A stretch of DNA of 64,000 nt from Paraburkholderia sp. BL25I1N1 (GTDB taxonomy: Bacteria; Pseudomonadota; Gammaproteobacteria; Burkholderiales; Burkholderiaceae): NCBI RefSeq assembly GCF_003002025.1, contig NZ_PVZB01000001.1, positions 1 through 64,000 of the forward strand. Reading direction: 5' to 3'. The position numbers and the translations under genes are program-made. The notes beneath the pieces were generated by a model. It was not told the DNA's origin and did not search any database. It saw only the letters and a program-made list of their open reading frames with translations. This document shows positions 16,120 to 24,919 of the stretch, in pieces; the first letter of the stretch is position 1, and each line of letters opens with the position of its first letter.

Positions 16120-17292
16120 ATGTCGAAAGTTGAATTTTCAGAACTGATCCGCACTCCATTGAAATATTCGGAGATTCTGAAATACAGCAAGATGACGCAG
16201 ACAGAGGCTTATGCGTTGCCTGACCGGTTGAAAGTCCGTTTCTTCTATTCATTGCGGGTCAAACACCGCCTGCGTGACGAAGCGGAGGAGAAGCTGCTGT
16301 CGATGTTGTACACCGATTCCGACGTTGGAGTTATAACTTTGTTCGGGCCGACGGGAGCAGGGAAAACCGCATTGGCGGAGACATTGGGCTACCGGCTGCA
16401 GTCAATTTCTGATAGTGAGCACCCATTCATCTATGTGAAAGTACCCGCGCATGGAAATGCAAAGGTTTCATGGAAAGCTTTCTATCAATCGATCCTAATC
16501 GCCGGAGATGAGCCAATGATAGAGGTAAAACGCGCATGGGCGGTGAAGGATGGCTATCTACTTGGGTCGGGCCGCAAGGGTGACCTGGATGGATATTGCA
16601 TGGCAGTAAAAAACATGCTTAAGAACCGCAACACAATAATGCTCGCGATAGACGAGATTCTTCACATTCTGCGGTATGGCGACAACGACACGGCAATGGA
16701 TACGATCAAGTCGCTTTCCGACGCAGTGACATGCAAGATATTGCTCCTTGGACCTTACGACCTGTTCGATAAAGTTTTCGGCTATGGACAACTTGTAAGG
16801 CGGGGAAAGCCTATTTACCTGGGGCGTTATGGTTCGGAATTCAGGACGGACAATGTTGCTGGGCGGGTGCGGTCTGAGAGGAAGGGGGGAGTTAACTCTG
16901 CAATGGAGAAGAAGATCAAAGAAAAAAATCTCCTCGATATTAAGGAGTATAAATTAATTGTGACAAAACTGATGGCACGTTGGCCGTTGGCTAGCGTGCC
17001 TGCTTTTGATCTGATAGTTGAGACATTGCTCGAAGTGACCCTCGGTCTGGTTGGATTGCTGAAAGATCTGATGACCGAATGTCTCGTTCTTCAGTTAAAC
17101 AACAAAGGAGCGTGGCAGGCTTCCTTCTTCAGGCAGGCGATGAAAACCAGAGAGGCGATCGACAAGATTCGATTAGAGATCGAGAAAGGTGAAATTGCGC
17201 TTAAGAATGCGCACTTCGACGAATGCATCCTTACCGAAGAGAGCATGGATGAGGTCGAAAGGCTGCTTGAGGTGAAAAGTGCCGAACATTAG
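16120..17292 (+). CDS. TnsC/TniB-type AAA+ transposition ATPase
   Basis: 390 residues with an RBS (ggag, ~9 bases before ATG). Walker A is GPTGAGKT at ~76-83 and Walker B IMLAIDE ends at Asp178/Glu179. The C-terminal region is a helical lid. In Tn7-like systems TnsC is the ATP-dependent matchmaker between the target selector (TnsD/TniQ) and the TnsAB transposase. GC is clearly lower than the chromosomal genes nearby, consistent with transfer. It follows tnsAB by 170 bases and overlaps tniQ1 by 14 bases. Confidence 0.85.
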   Translation: MSKVEFSELIRTPLKYSEILKYSKMTQTEAYALPDRLKVRFFYSLRVKHRLRDEAEEKLLSMLYTDSDVGVITLFGPTGAGKTALAETLGYRLQSISDSEHPFIYVKVPAHGNAKVSWKAFYQSILIAGDEPMIEVKRAWAVKDGYLLGSGRKGDLDGYCMAVKNMLKNRNTIMLAIDEILHILRYGDNDTAMDTIKSLSDAVTCKILLLGPYDLFDKVFGYGQLVRRGKPIYLGRYGSEFRTDNVAGRVRSERKGGVNSAMEKKIKEKNLLDIKEYKLIVTKLMARWPLASVPAFDLIVETLLEVTLGLVGLLKDLMTECLVLQLNNKGAWQASFFRQAMKTREAIDKIRLEIEKGEIALKNAHFDECILTEESMDEVERLLEVKSAEH

Positions 17293-18616
17293 CAGAGACG
17301 CGTGTCTCTTTGAGGGATTAGATAGTCCGGAACGGGAAGATGCACGACGGGTGGGAGCGCTATACGACCTCATTCCACAAGGGCTTGGAGAGGGGCATTG
17401 CGAGAGCCTTGTCAGCTATCTGCGCCGGCTCGCATTTGCACATGGGGTGTCTGTCGACGACCTGGTTATCAAGGTTCTGTCATCCTATTCCTCCGTTGAT
17501 TTTGCAATCTGGCGTCACTTCTCCACCTGGTCGAGGCGGAGTTCTATAAACATCTACACACCGCAACGAACTGTTCCGCTGCGTGACGCACTGCTGCAGG
17601 CAACGGGTGTCCAGTCGCTTGGCTTGCTGTCCTTCGCCACCCTTGAGGGGGTGATTGACCTCTCAAGAATGTCGTCCGCCATTGAGCGCTACTGTCCGAT
17701 GTGCGACGACTCGGTTCCATTCGATCAAGTATCCCATCCGATGCTTTGGGACCTGAAGATGGTGAGCTGTTGCCCTGTTCATGCTGTGCGGTTGGTGCCT
17801 AATACGTGTGGAAAGGACATCTCGGAACACCGCTCCCGTTGGTGCCGCATTCATCTCCCCGGTGTCTGTGTCAAATGTGGAGCGCTCGCGTACCGGTGCA
17901 ACCGGCAGCCACAGTTGCCTGCCACTTCCACCGAGATGTGGATTGCGCGTCAGTCAGCAGCGCTCATTGCTGCGATTTCCGGTGGTGAGCGTTTCTCTGC
18001 CAATAGCCTTCGGGAAGGCATCGTTTCAATGGCTAGTGTCGTGGGCGGTGGCTATCCTTTCCGTGCTGCTTCGCAGTGCGGGATCAACAAAGCCCGGCTG
18101 CATGACTGGATTCACGGTGTTCGCCCAATCGGATATTCACCTTTACTGGCACTCGTTGCCGCAGCTGGTGTTGATCTCCTCGATGTCATGAGGGGCGCGT
18201 TCGAACCGAAAGAGGTCATCGGATTTCGGTATTCTTCGTGTCCCCGGCGTAAGCAGACGCAAGCCTCGGATGAACTGCGTCAGAAAATACAGACAGCCCT
18301 TGATGACCCTGACTGTCCGTCGGTAACGGCCGTTTCTGCACTCCTTGGATGCGATCGGTCGACTCTAAAGAAATTGTATCCGCTTGAGTGTTCCCAACTG
18401 GTAGTGAAATGGCAATCAAAGCGAAGCAGCGATACACGAAAGCGGCGTGCTGAAGCGTTTTCCGAGATGTCGGCCATAGCGGAGACCCTACGGAGTGCAG
18501 GAAAGGAAATCACTGTGAGGAATGTCTGGATTCAATCCGGAGTTCTAGCCGGAAAGGGCTCTCGTTATGAAGCAGCCTTACGAGTCGAGCGGGACAAGGG
18601 TAGAGAGGATCTGTGA
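17279..18616 (+). CDS. TniQ/TnsD-family target-selection protein 1
   Basis: 445 residues from GTG 17279, overlapping the tnsC end. The TniQ signature is at 25-60 (GEGHCESLVSYLRRLAFAHG). It is followed by a zinc ribbon with Cys139/Cys142 (YCPMCDD) and Cys165/His168 (CCPVHAVRL), and a second CxxC...C cluster (CVKCGALAYRC) near 199-209. The C-terminal half is helical with HTH-like stretches (CGINKARLHDWIHG; LLGCDRSTLKKLYP) that could read a target site. TniQ/TnsD proteins bind the attachment site and recruit TnsC. Stop overlaps the second tniQ start. Confidence 0.85.
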   Translation: MPNISRDACLFEGLDSPEREDARRVGALYDLIPQGLGEGHCESLVSYLRRLAFAHGVSVDDLVIKVLSSYSSVDFAIWRHFSTWSRRSSINIYTPQRTVPLRDALLQATGVQSLGLLSFATLEGVIDLSRMSSAIERYCPMCDDSVPFDQVSHPMLWDLKMVSCCPVHAVRLVPNTCGKDISEHRSRWCRIHLPGVCVKCGALAYRCNRQPQLPATSTEMWIARQSAALIAAISGGERFSANSLREGIVSMASVVGGGYPFRAASQCGINKARLHDWIHGVRPIGYSPLLALVAAAGVDLLDVMRGAFEPKEVIGFRYSSCPRRKQTQASDELRQKIQTALDDPDCPSVTAVSALLGCDRSTLKKLYPLECSQLVVKWQSKRSSDTRKRRAEAFSEMSAIAETLRSAGKEITVRNVWIQSGVLAGKGSRYEAALRVERDKGREDL

Positions 18617-19893
18617 CTGTGAGCAAAAGCCAATCCCTTGTCATTGAACAACCAGTGCCTGAATTGGGCCGGTCGCGACCTACGCAGACAAAGCTGTATG
18701 GCCTCGCACCAATTGGTGTAGGAACCGGGCAGTGCGAAAGCGTTTATAGCTATATCCGACGCCTGGCATTCGCCCACGGAGTGCCGCTTAGCGATCTTCG
18801 CCGATACCTTTTTGAACTCGCAGGCGCAAACCTCCCAAGGTATCCATCGACGATCCCATTTCGCGGGAGCTGCCCGTGGTTTCTTCCCACGCTTGCCATG
18901 GCGACAGGCAGGCAAGAGCTGGTGGGTTGTTCCCTTTACTCACTGCTCGACGACTTCCGTATGCGCTATGAAAGCCAAAATACCTGGGTACGTGTATGTC
19001 CGGCGTGTGTTGTTGATAGCCCGTTTCCGAACGCCTGGGGTAGAGCGATTTGGAGAATTCCTTTAGTACACGCATGCCCGACACATCGCATAAGACTAGT
19101 TGAAACAAAATGCTTTGAACGCAGGAAGGTGGATAAATTTGCTAACCGTCGCCCTTCTGTCCCTGGAGTTTGTCCGAGGTGTGGGTCAATCTCATACCGT
19201 TGCATGTCGCTGCAAACGCCCGCGGCGTCGCGGCACGAAATGTGGGTTGCAACACAAATGGCGAACCTTGTTGCGGCTGTGTCCGGGGGCCACGTATTCG
19301 ACACCAATAGCGTCCGTGATACCGTTCGTGAACTACTGGCTGACCGCTATGGCTCGGTAGAGCAAGCAAGTATCCAATTGGAATGCAATCAGAAAACGTT
19401 TACGGCTCAGGGCCTTCCGGGTCGACTGTCGATTGATCTGTTGGCGTATATCTGTATGTCCACAGGCTCGGATTTAGTCGCGCTGCTAGAGGGCCGGATT
19501 GAGTCGGCGGAGCGGTTAGAAAACGCGGATTTCCTTGGTACCAAAGAGGTGCACGCGGACCCACCTCTAGATGTAGAACGGGCGCTTCGTGCTGCTGTTC
19601 GCTCCAAAAAGCCATCTAGTCTGAGCGGATTTGCACGTTCCGTTGGCCTGAGCTCTGCCCAACTTCGCAGGTTTTACCCTCAGTTGGCCGAGAGTCTTGT
19701 TCAAGCTCGCGAGAAAGCAAAACTGGAAGCGTTTGACTCGCTTGTTGAGACGCTCAAGGCGCTGAGAGCCGATCTTGAGAAGGATGGCCGCGAACTGACT
19801 GTGAGGACCGCGACCAAGCAAACCGGCAAATTTTTTTTCCCTACGAGCGAAAATGCGAAACTCCTCAAGTTAGTGCTTGACGAGGATATCTGA
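18613..19893 (+). CDS. TniQ/TnsD-family target-selection protein 2
   Basis: 426 residues from GTG 18613, translationally coupled to the first tniQ. It is clearly a diverged paralogue: GTGQCESVYSYIRRLAFAHG near residue 35, zinc ribbon Cys129/Cys132 (VCPACVVD) with ACPTHRIRLV, a second CPRCGSISYRC cluster, and a comparable helical C-terminus (FARSVGLSSAQLRRFYPQ). Paired TniQ genes in Tn7-like elements usually specify two targeting pathways or form heteromeric selectors. It ends ~150 bases before the chromosomal egtB gene. Confidence 0.85.
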   Translation: MTVSKSQSLVIEQPVPELGRSRPTQTKLYGLAPIGVGTGQCESVYSYIRRLAFAHGVPLSDLRRYLFELAGANLPRYPSTIPFRGSCPWFLPTLAMATGRQELVGCSLYSLLDDFRMRYESQNTWVRVCPACVVDSPFPNAWGRAIWRIPLVHACPTHRIRLVETKCFERRKVDKFANRRPSVPGVCPRCGSISYRCMSLQTPAASRHEMWVATQMANLVAAVSGGHVFDTNSVRDTVRELLADRYGSVEQASIQLECNQKTFTAQGLPGRLSIDLLAYICMSTGSDLVALLEGRIESAERLENADFLGTKEVHADPPLDVERALRAAVRSKKPSSLSGFARSVGLSSAQLRRFYPQLAESLVQAREKAKLEAFDSLVETLKALRADLEKDGRELTVRTATKQTGKFFFPTSENAKLLKLVLDEDI

Positions 19894-20049
19894 ATCGCTA
19901 GTCTTGTAGGAAGCCCGCTGCGACTGCCGTTCGAGCGGGGCACCCGCTTGAAGAGTTCGCTCGTCGATTTGGCTAAAGCAAAAAGGCGCACATTTTTGCA
20001 ATAAACCATAAGAGCGTCAAAGCGACCCGATTTATGCTTTATTTGTCAA
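19894..20049. other. Junction between Tn7-like module and egtB
   Basis: 156 bases between the second tniQ stop and the egtB stop. The right half is AT-rich, with fragments such as gcaataaac and ctttatttg in opposite orientation. The transposon end could be expected here or left of 13187, but I could not find convincing repeated transposase sites or a TGT/ACA pair with target duplication. The module's boundaries are therefore unresolved. Confidence 0.35.
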
Positions 20050-21360
20050 TCACCTCACACACCGAAATCCCGCATACACATACTGATAGTGCGGCTGGAA
20101 CCAATTCCGGAAAGCCGGCCGTAGCATGCACTGCGCGGTGCGTGCCGAACCGCCTTTGATCACGTAGTGCTGGCCGTCGAAAAAGTTGGCCGAATAGCCC
20201 AGATAAAACGGAAAAGCTTCGAAGCCAGGCAGCGCGTCGAACACCGTCGAGGTCCACTCCCAGCCGTTGCCGAATTGTCCTTCCACGCCGAACGCGCTGA
20301 CGTTGTCCGGATACTCGTCTACCGGTCGCGGATCCCAACTGCGAAAATCGAAATTTCCCGACGCGGCGTGCGGCGCGCCTTGTGCCGCACGTTGCCATTG
20401 CGCCTCGGTCGGCAATGCTTTGCCTGCCCAGCGTGCGTACGCATTGGCTTCGGCGTGGCTCACATACGCGGGCCAGTCGAGCGGCAGCGGCACCTCGTCG
20501 AACATGGTGCGAAATGTCCAACCGCTAGCCTGGCCGTCTGCATCGTGCCGAGACCAGCACGCGGGATGCTCGATGTGCTCGGCTTCTTTCCACGCCCAAT
20601 CCTTCTCCGACCACCACTTTGGTTCGCGATAGCCGCCTGCCTCGATGAACTCGCGGAATGCGCCGTTCGTAACCATATGGCGGTCGATTTCAAAGGCGGG
20701 CACCTCGACCTGCATTTCGCCGAACTCGTTGTCCCAACCGAAACGTCCACCGTCGCGCGGCATGCCGAGTACGGTTATGCCGGCCGGTACGCTGACCATC
20801 GACGACAATGCGTCCCGTGGTTCCCCACGCGTCACGACGGGCTCGCGCAATTCCGTGACCTTCTGCGCAAGCGGCAACTGATGGAGCATGTACGCCAGCG
20901 TTTCAGCATGCATCAACCGATGCTCGATCGCCACGTTCAACAATTGCTCCGAAGCGTCGGCCTGGGCACCGTTACGGTCGAGTTGCGCGGCGTGTGTCAG
21001 TGCGTCGAGCTCACGGTCAATCTGCTCGCGCGCACGCGAGCCGTAGCCGCGAACGACGTCGAGCGACGGCCAGTCACTCGGTTGATCGGTCGGAAAACCG
21101 CCGTCGACGGGATCGATGCCGAAGGCAAAAAGCTGGTCGAGATGTGGATCGAACGCCGGCAGATCGCACAGGCGCTGATCGAACAGATTACGATCGAAAG
21201 CTTCCAGATGGCCGATGTAAAACACGATCCGGTGACGCTCGCGGATCGGCCGTTCATACAGAAACTCAGGTTTGACGATGGAAAACAGTGCGTCAGTCAC
21301 TTGACGCGCTTCGATCAGCCGCTGCACGAGCGGGTGATGCGGGGCGGGGTCGCGATTCAT
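20050..21360 (-). CDS. egtB: EgtB-type ergothioneine synthase / non-heme iron sulfoxide synthase
   Basis: 436 residues from ATG 21360, preceded by aggag. The DinB-like N-terminal domain carries the expected iron ligands: His51 (FYIGHLEAF) and His147/His151/Glu153 (HRLMHAE, the HX3HXE motif). The C-terminal FGE-sulfatase (SUMF1) domain runs from ~190 to the end (VSVPAGITVLG; KALPTEAQWQRAA; VIKGGSARTAQC; YAGFRCVR). EgtB couples (gamma-glutamyl)cysteine to trimethylhistidine with O2. No egtD methyltransferase is adjacent. The longer frame to 21423 lacks an RBS. A related SUMF1 enzyme is the alternative. Confidence 0.85.
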   Translation of the reverse strand: MNRDPAPHHPLVQRLIEARQVTDALFSIVKPEFLYERPIRERHRIVFYIGHLEAFDRNLFDQRLCDLPAFDPHLDQLFAFGIDPVDGGFPTDQPSDWPSLDVVRGYGSRAREQIDRELDALTHAAQLDRNGAQADASEQLLNVAIEHRLMHAETLAYMLHQLPLAQKVTELREPVVTRGEPRDALSSMVSVPAGITVLGMPRDGGRFGWDNEFGEMQVEVPAFEIDRHMVTNGAFREFIEAGGYREPKWWSEKDWAWKEAEHIEHPACWSRHDADGQASGWTFRTMFDEVPLPLDWPAYVSHAEANAYARWAGKALPTEAQWQRAAQGAPHAASGNFDFRSWDPRPVDEYPDNVSAFGVEGQFGNGWEWTSTVFDALPGFEAFPFYLGYSANFFDGQHYVIKGGSARTAQCMLRPAFRNWFQPHYQYVYAGFRCVR

Positions 21361-21490
21361 TTCGCCGGGTCTCCTTGCGGGGGAGGGACTAAAGACTGTA
21401 CCCGCTCGCAGGAGCCATGCCAAGACGAAAGCGCGTGAAAAAGGAGTGCACGAGGGACGGCGGCGGCGCGGGCCGTCTCCCGCCGCAAGC

Positions 21491-22294
21491 CTAGACTTGC
21501 TGCAGACCGTCCAGATCGACGATCCGGATGTGCTTGCCCTGTGTGTCGATCAGGCCGCGCTTTTGAAATCTTGACAGGGTGCGGCTCACGGTTTCGAGCG
21601 TCATGCCTAGGTAGCTGCCCATGTCCTCGCGTGTCATGCGCAGATTGAATTCCGCCGACGAATAACCTCGCCGCGCGTTCCGTTCGGAGATGTCGAGCAG
21701 GAATGCCGCGACCCGTTCGTCCGCGGAGAGCGAGCCGAGCACCATCATCTGCGCGGCTTCGCGGACGATCTGCTCGCCCAGCAGCTTGTGCATGCGTTCC
21801 TGCATCGAACTGATTTCGCGGCACAGCGACTTGAGCGCGGTGTACGGGACGATGCAGACCGTGCTGTCTTCGAGGGCGAGCGCGCTGCAGGCGTGCACGT
21901 CGTCGCTGATGCCGTCGAGGCCGAGCGCTTCGCCCGCGAGCCGCAAACCGGTGACCTGTTCGCGGCCGTCGCGGTGCGCCATGACGGTTTTCATCGAACC
22001 GGAGCGCACGGCGTAGATATTGTCGAAGCGGTCGCCGCTGCGATACAGCGCTTCGCCGCGATGAACGGAGCGCGCGGAACAGATGAGCGTTTCGAGTTTC
22101 ATCAGTTCGTCGGGCGACAAACCTTGGGGCATGCAGAGCTGCCGCATGGCGCAACTCGAACAGCGAGCGGCGGAACGCGCGCTTGCCCTTGACGGCGCCG
22201 CGCGACGGCTGCCGCGCACCGGCAACGAACTTGCCGCGGAGGCTGCGGGTTCGGCAGTGCCGGCGAAGTGCGTAACAGCGATAGGAGTGAGCAT
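21491..22294 (-). CDS. fnr: FNR/ANR-type oxygen-sensing transcription regulator
   Basis: 267 residues from ATG 22294 (a TTG at 22360 is in frame). The N-terminal cysteine cluster Cys45-x2-Cys48-x5-Cys54 plus Cys136 (DVHACSALA) supplies the four ligands of the 4Fe-4S oxygen sensor. A cyclic-nucleotide-like beta barrel (about 75-165), dimer helix and C-terminal HTH (MTREDMGSYLGMTLETVSRT) follow. The recognition helix E-x-x-S-R is the FNR type. It would switch on low-oxygen genes; the neighbouring universal stress protein is a common target. A candidate FNR box lies upstream. Confidence 0.92.
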   Translation of the reverse strand: MLTPIAVTHFAGTAEPAASAASSLPVRGSRRAAPSRASARSAARCSSCAMRQLCMPQGLSPDELMKLETLICSARSVHRGEALYRSGDRFDNIYAVRSGSMKTVMAHRDGREQVTGLRLAGEALGLDGISDDVHACSALALEDSTVCIVPYTALKSLCREISSMQERMHKLLGEQIVREAAQMMVLGSLSADERVAAFLLDISERNARRGYSSAEFNLRMTREDMGSYLGMTLETVSRTLSRFQKRGLIDTQGKHIRIVDLDGLQQV

Positions 22295-22387
22295 GTTCTG
22301 CAGCCAGTGGTGGGGTACCGACAGATTGTCCCATCTGCCGCGTTGCCCGCTTCGCGTCAAAATGACACGTTCGGGCAGTCAGGCGTG

Positions 22388-22401
22388 TTGAGCAATGTCA
22401 C
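22388..22401. promoter_or_regulatory. Candidate FNR/ANR box
   Basis: ttgagcaatgtcac resembles the FNR consensus TTGAT-N4-ATCAA, with half-sites TTGAG and GTCAC spaced by 4. It lies about 95-107 bases upstream of the fnr start, consistent with autoregulation. It is a two-mismatch match found by eye. Confidence 0.35.
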
Positions 22402-22549
22402 ACCGGCGTTCGTGAATTTGTTGATGGACTGCGATGAAGGGTGAGCGGGCAAGCCCGGCTCATACCCTGGCAGAAGGAGATTGTTTTGCTGATTGAGCGC
22501 GCGCGGTCGATACGACAGGCAGTCGCATTGCGCACCAGCGCGGCGCTCA

Positions 22550-23017
22550 TCAATCCGTGGCGCCGGACTTGCCCGCTGCGGACGGAATGAGCAGCACGGG
22601 CAGGCTCGCCTGCCGCACGCAGCGCTCGGCGACGCTGCCGAGAATCAGGCGCTGAAAGCCGCGTCGCCCGTGCGTGCCCATGACCAGCAAGTCGGCGTTG
22701 AAGTCGGCGGCAGCTTTGAGCACGACCACGGAAACGTCGTCGATCGTGGATGCCTCGCTTACCACCAGGTCGCCTTTTACCCCTTGCTCGGTCATGGCCT
22801 TGGCGAACTCGGCGCCGAGTTCCTTGCCCTCCTCGACGAGGCGATTGCGCAAGACGGACGGGTCGTAACCGGGCGCTTCGAAATACATGGGTGTGTTCTC
22901 GACCACATAGAACGGCTGTAGGACCGCGCCGCTGGATTTGGCGAGCGCGAGCGCTGCTTCGAATGCACGGCGGGAGGTGTTGCTGCCGTCGACCGCTACA
23001 AGAATGCGTGTGTACAT
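22550..23017 (-). CDS. Universal stress protein (UspA family)
   Basis: 155 residues from ATG 23017 (MYTRILVAVDGSNTSRRAFE). A single Usp domain has Asp10 in VAVDGS and the ATP-binding motif GTHGRRGFQRLILGS, so it is an ATP-binding Usp. The upstream in-frame extension to 23104 is not Usp-like. It lies just upstream of and parallel to fnr, 255 bases apart. A 17-base perfect dyad sits ~55 bases before its start. Confidence 0.9.
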   Translation of the reverse strand: MYTRILVAVDGSNTSRRAFEAALALAKSSGAVLQPFYVVENTPMYFEAPGYDPSVLRNRLVEEGKELGAEFAKAMTEQGVKGDLVVSEASTIDDVSVVVLKAAADFNADLLVMGTHGRRGFQRLILGSVAERCVRQASLPVLLIPSAAGKSGATD

Positions 23018-23071
23018 TTCGACTCCGCGTCTGAAGGATCCGGATGCCGCAGCTGTTTTCAAACGCTGGGC

Positions 23072-23088
23072 GCAATGACGATCATTGC
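23072..23088. promoter_or_regulatory. 17-base perfect dyad upstream of usp
   Basis: gcaatga-cga-tcattgc is a perfect 7+3+7 inverted repeat, 55 bases before the usp start and about 220 bases before the GntR-type regulator on the other strand. Its size and symmetry suit a dimeric repressor such as a GntR/FCD protein. It does not match the FNR consensus. The regulator is unknown. Confidence 0.4.
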
Positions 23089-23306
23089 TGATGCAAGCCT
23101 TCATGATCGCCGAAAAACATGCGCTCCACCTGGATGTAAATCAAACTCTTATCAAATTTTTCGATTGCGCCGGCTGGTTCAGCAAGCGCCGGAGGGCAAG
23201 CGTCGACGGGACTTTGGTCCCATTCGCAGCGCATATCCGCGTCCAAGGCAGAGCGAGGTTTGCCTTACAATTACAGTCTATTCAGACAAGTTGCTTCGAT
23301 CCGCTG

Positions 23307-23996
23307 ATGAACGAGCGCAAAACGACGGGCTTGCCCGACAAGATCTACGGCGACATTCTTAATCGCATTGTCGAAGGCGAGTACAGGGAAGGTGACCGCT
23401 TGCCGACCGAGCATGCGCTGGCCGAGCGTTTTGTGACGTCCAGGCCGACGGTGCGCGAAGCTCTGGCGCGCTTGCGGGCCGACGGCATCATCATGACCCG
23501 GCACGGTTCGGGCACGACGGTGGCGCGCCGGCCGGACCCGGACGTGCGCCGCTTCGCCCCGCTCGAAACGCTGTCCGATATCCGTCGCTGCTATGAGTTT
23601 CGCATCGTGACAGAAGCGGGCGCCGCGGAGCATGCGGCGCTCAAAGCGGATGCCGACGACATTGCCGCCATCCAGCACGCTTGGGACCAATTGGAACGGA
23701 TCGTCGAGACGCAAGGGATCGGCGCGAAAGACGACTTTATGTTCCACCTGGCGGTGGCACGTGCGTCGAAGAACCCGTTTTTCATCACGGTCATGTCGTT
23801 CATCGAGGAGCAGATCCTGTTCAGCATGAACCTGTCGCGCAATCTTTCGCTGGTGAAGACGGTGGCGCGGCAGCGGCTCGTGCAGGACGAGCATAGGGCT
23901 GTGCTCGACGCGATCCGCCGCAAAGATGCGCGAGGCGCTGCGAACGCCATGCGGGCGCATCTCGAGAACGCGCTCGAGCGCATGTTCGGCTCCTGA
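23307..23996 (+). CDS. GntR/FadR-subfamily regulator with FCD domain
   Basis: 229 residues from ATG 23307; the open frame reaches 23085 but the extension is not conserved in style. The winged HTH spans ~10-75 (LPTEHALAERFVTSRPTVRE, then ALARLRADGI). The FCD ligand domain follows, with the metal/ligand His residues in FMFHLAVARASKNP, DEHRAVLDAI and MRAHLENAL. FCD regulators usually sense sugar acids or other carboxylates. The sugar-acid gene block at 26.8-34 kb is a plausible, unproven, target. Confidence 0.85.
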   Translation: MNERKTTGLPDKIYGDILNRIVEGEYREGDRLPTEHALAERFVTSRPTVREALARLRADGIIMTRHGSGTTVARRPDPDVRRFAPLETLSDIRRCYEFRIVTEAGAAEHAALKADADDIAAIQHAWDQLERIVETQGIGAKDDFMFHLAVARASKNPFFITVMSFIEEQILFSMNLSRNLSLVKTVARQRLVQDEHRAVLDAIRRKDARGAANAMRAHLENALERMFGS

Positions 23997-24173
23997 TCCG
24001 CCGCCCGCTCTCGCCGCGCGCCAGGGCTGCGGCGAGTTGTCGAGCCACTCGGCCAATGCGATCCCAAGGCGCTTTCGCGCGGCGTTTAACCGCCACTTAC
24101 ACGGCAGCGAACCGGCCGCGCGATAACAGCCGGGCAGCAGTCAGGCTGCAACTAAAGGGCAACCAGGCGAGCG

Positions 24174-24767
24174 CTACGCAGCAACGGCCATCGGTCCGAA
24201 CAGCGCGGTACGAGTCTTCGGACTCACGGCGATATCGAGTGCCACCGCTCGTTCCACGCCGATCTGCAATGGCGACCCGAGCCGGCTGACGTCGATGCCG
24301 GTCTTGCGCAGCAGCCGCTCGATCGGCGTCGTGGTCACGGTGACATACCGCGTGATGCCCATATGGTCGGCGAACGTCACCAGTTCGTGGATGGCCTGCA
24401 TGGTCAAGTCCGCAAAGCCGAACGATTGCTCCTCGCCGATGGTTTCGATAGCGAACCGGCTCAATTCCCAGATGTGCCGCCCCACCGGCGCCGCGGCGCC
24501 ATGCAGCAACTGCGGGAAGGTGTCTTTCAGCATATTCGGGCCCTCGGTCGGCATCAGGCGCCAACAGCCGCGCACTTGTCCGTCGTCGGCCTGGATCAGC
24601 ATGTAGTGCGGCCCGAGCGCGTCATAACCGTCGATCTCCATGCCCGCGATGGTCGGAATTTCCCATCCGAGCCGCCCATGAAACACCCGCGCCCGCAGGC
24701 GGTACATCTCGTTGATATCCGCGTTGTCGAATTCCTGACGCATTCCAATCCGGATTGCTGTTTGCAT
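24174..24767 (-). CDS. braI: Acyl-homoserine-lactone synthase (LuxI family)
   Basis: 197 residues with a strong RBS (aggaga). The invariant LuxI residues are visible: Arg in YRLRARVFHGRLGW, Phe and Trp of the same segment, Glu/Asp in GMEIDGYDALGP, Arg in VRGCWRLMPTEG, and Glu/Arg in IWELSRFAIE. LuxI enzymes join acyl-ACP to SAM. The arrangement with a divergent rsaL and a luxR beyond it matches the BraI/RsaL/BraR system of Paraburkholderia, whose reported signal is a long-chain 3-oxo AHL (established for the family, not shown here). A lux box lies upstream. Confidence 0.93.
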   Translation of the reverse strand: MQTAIRIGMRQEFDNADINEMYRLRARVFHGRLGWEIPTIAGMEIDGYDALGPHYMLIQADDGQVRGCWRLMPTEGPNMLKDTFPQLLHGAAAPVGRHIWELSRFAIETIGEEQSFGFADLTMQAIHELVTFADHMGITRYVTVTTTPIERLLRKTGIDVSRLGSPLQIGVERAVALDIAVSPKTRTALFGPMAVAA

Positions 24768-24785
24768 GACGTTCTCCTGAACGTG

Positions 24786-24798
24786 TTGGGGTACCCAA
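24786..24798. promoter_or_regulatory. Near-palindrome at the luxI transcription start, possible RsaL site
   Basis: ttggggtacccaa contains the perfect 8-base palindrome GGGTACCC at 24789-24796. It lies about where the luxI transcript should begin if the lux box is centred near -42. RsaL in Pseudomonas binds over the lasI start region, so this is a reasonable operator candidate, without direct support. Confidence 0.3.
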
Positions 24799-24835
24799 TA
24801 CGCAAGAAAACTTATGCATTTTGAATGTTTCTGCC

Positions 24836-24855
24836 ACCTACCTACCTGGATAGGT
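24836..24855. promoter_or_regulatory. lux box between luxI and rsaL
   Basis: acctacctacctggataggt is a 20-base imperfect dyad (7 of 10 symmetric pairs) with the CT-N12-AG core of LuxR-type binding sites. It lies 69 bases upstream of luxI and 65 bases upstream of rsaL, so one bound BraR dimer could activate both divergent genes. Confidence 0.65.
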
Positions 24856-24919
24856 GTGCATGCTTATCGGGTAACGCAAAATTCGAGACAAGCACTGCAC
24901 TTAACCGACAGGACCGAAA

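Noticed and set aside
11618..19893. Repeat array at 11618-11725 as left end of the Tn7-like module
   Set aside because: The terminus faces right and the repeats run left, so the element with this end lies on the other side from the tns genes.
13187..19893. CRISPR-associated transposon
   Set aside because: No cas genes, no repeat-spacer array and no Cascade-like proteins anywhere in the window.
22295..22360. Longer FNR starting at TTG 22360
   Set aside because: The additional 22 residues are not conserved in style and the start codon is weaker than ATG 22294, although it cannot be excluded.
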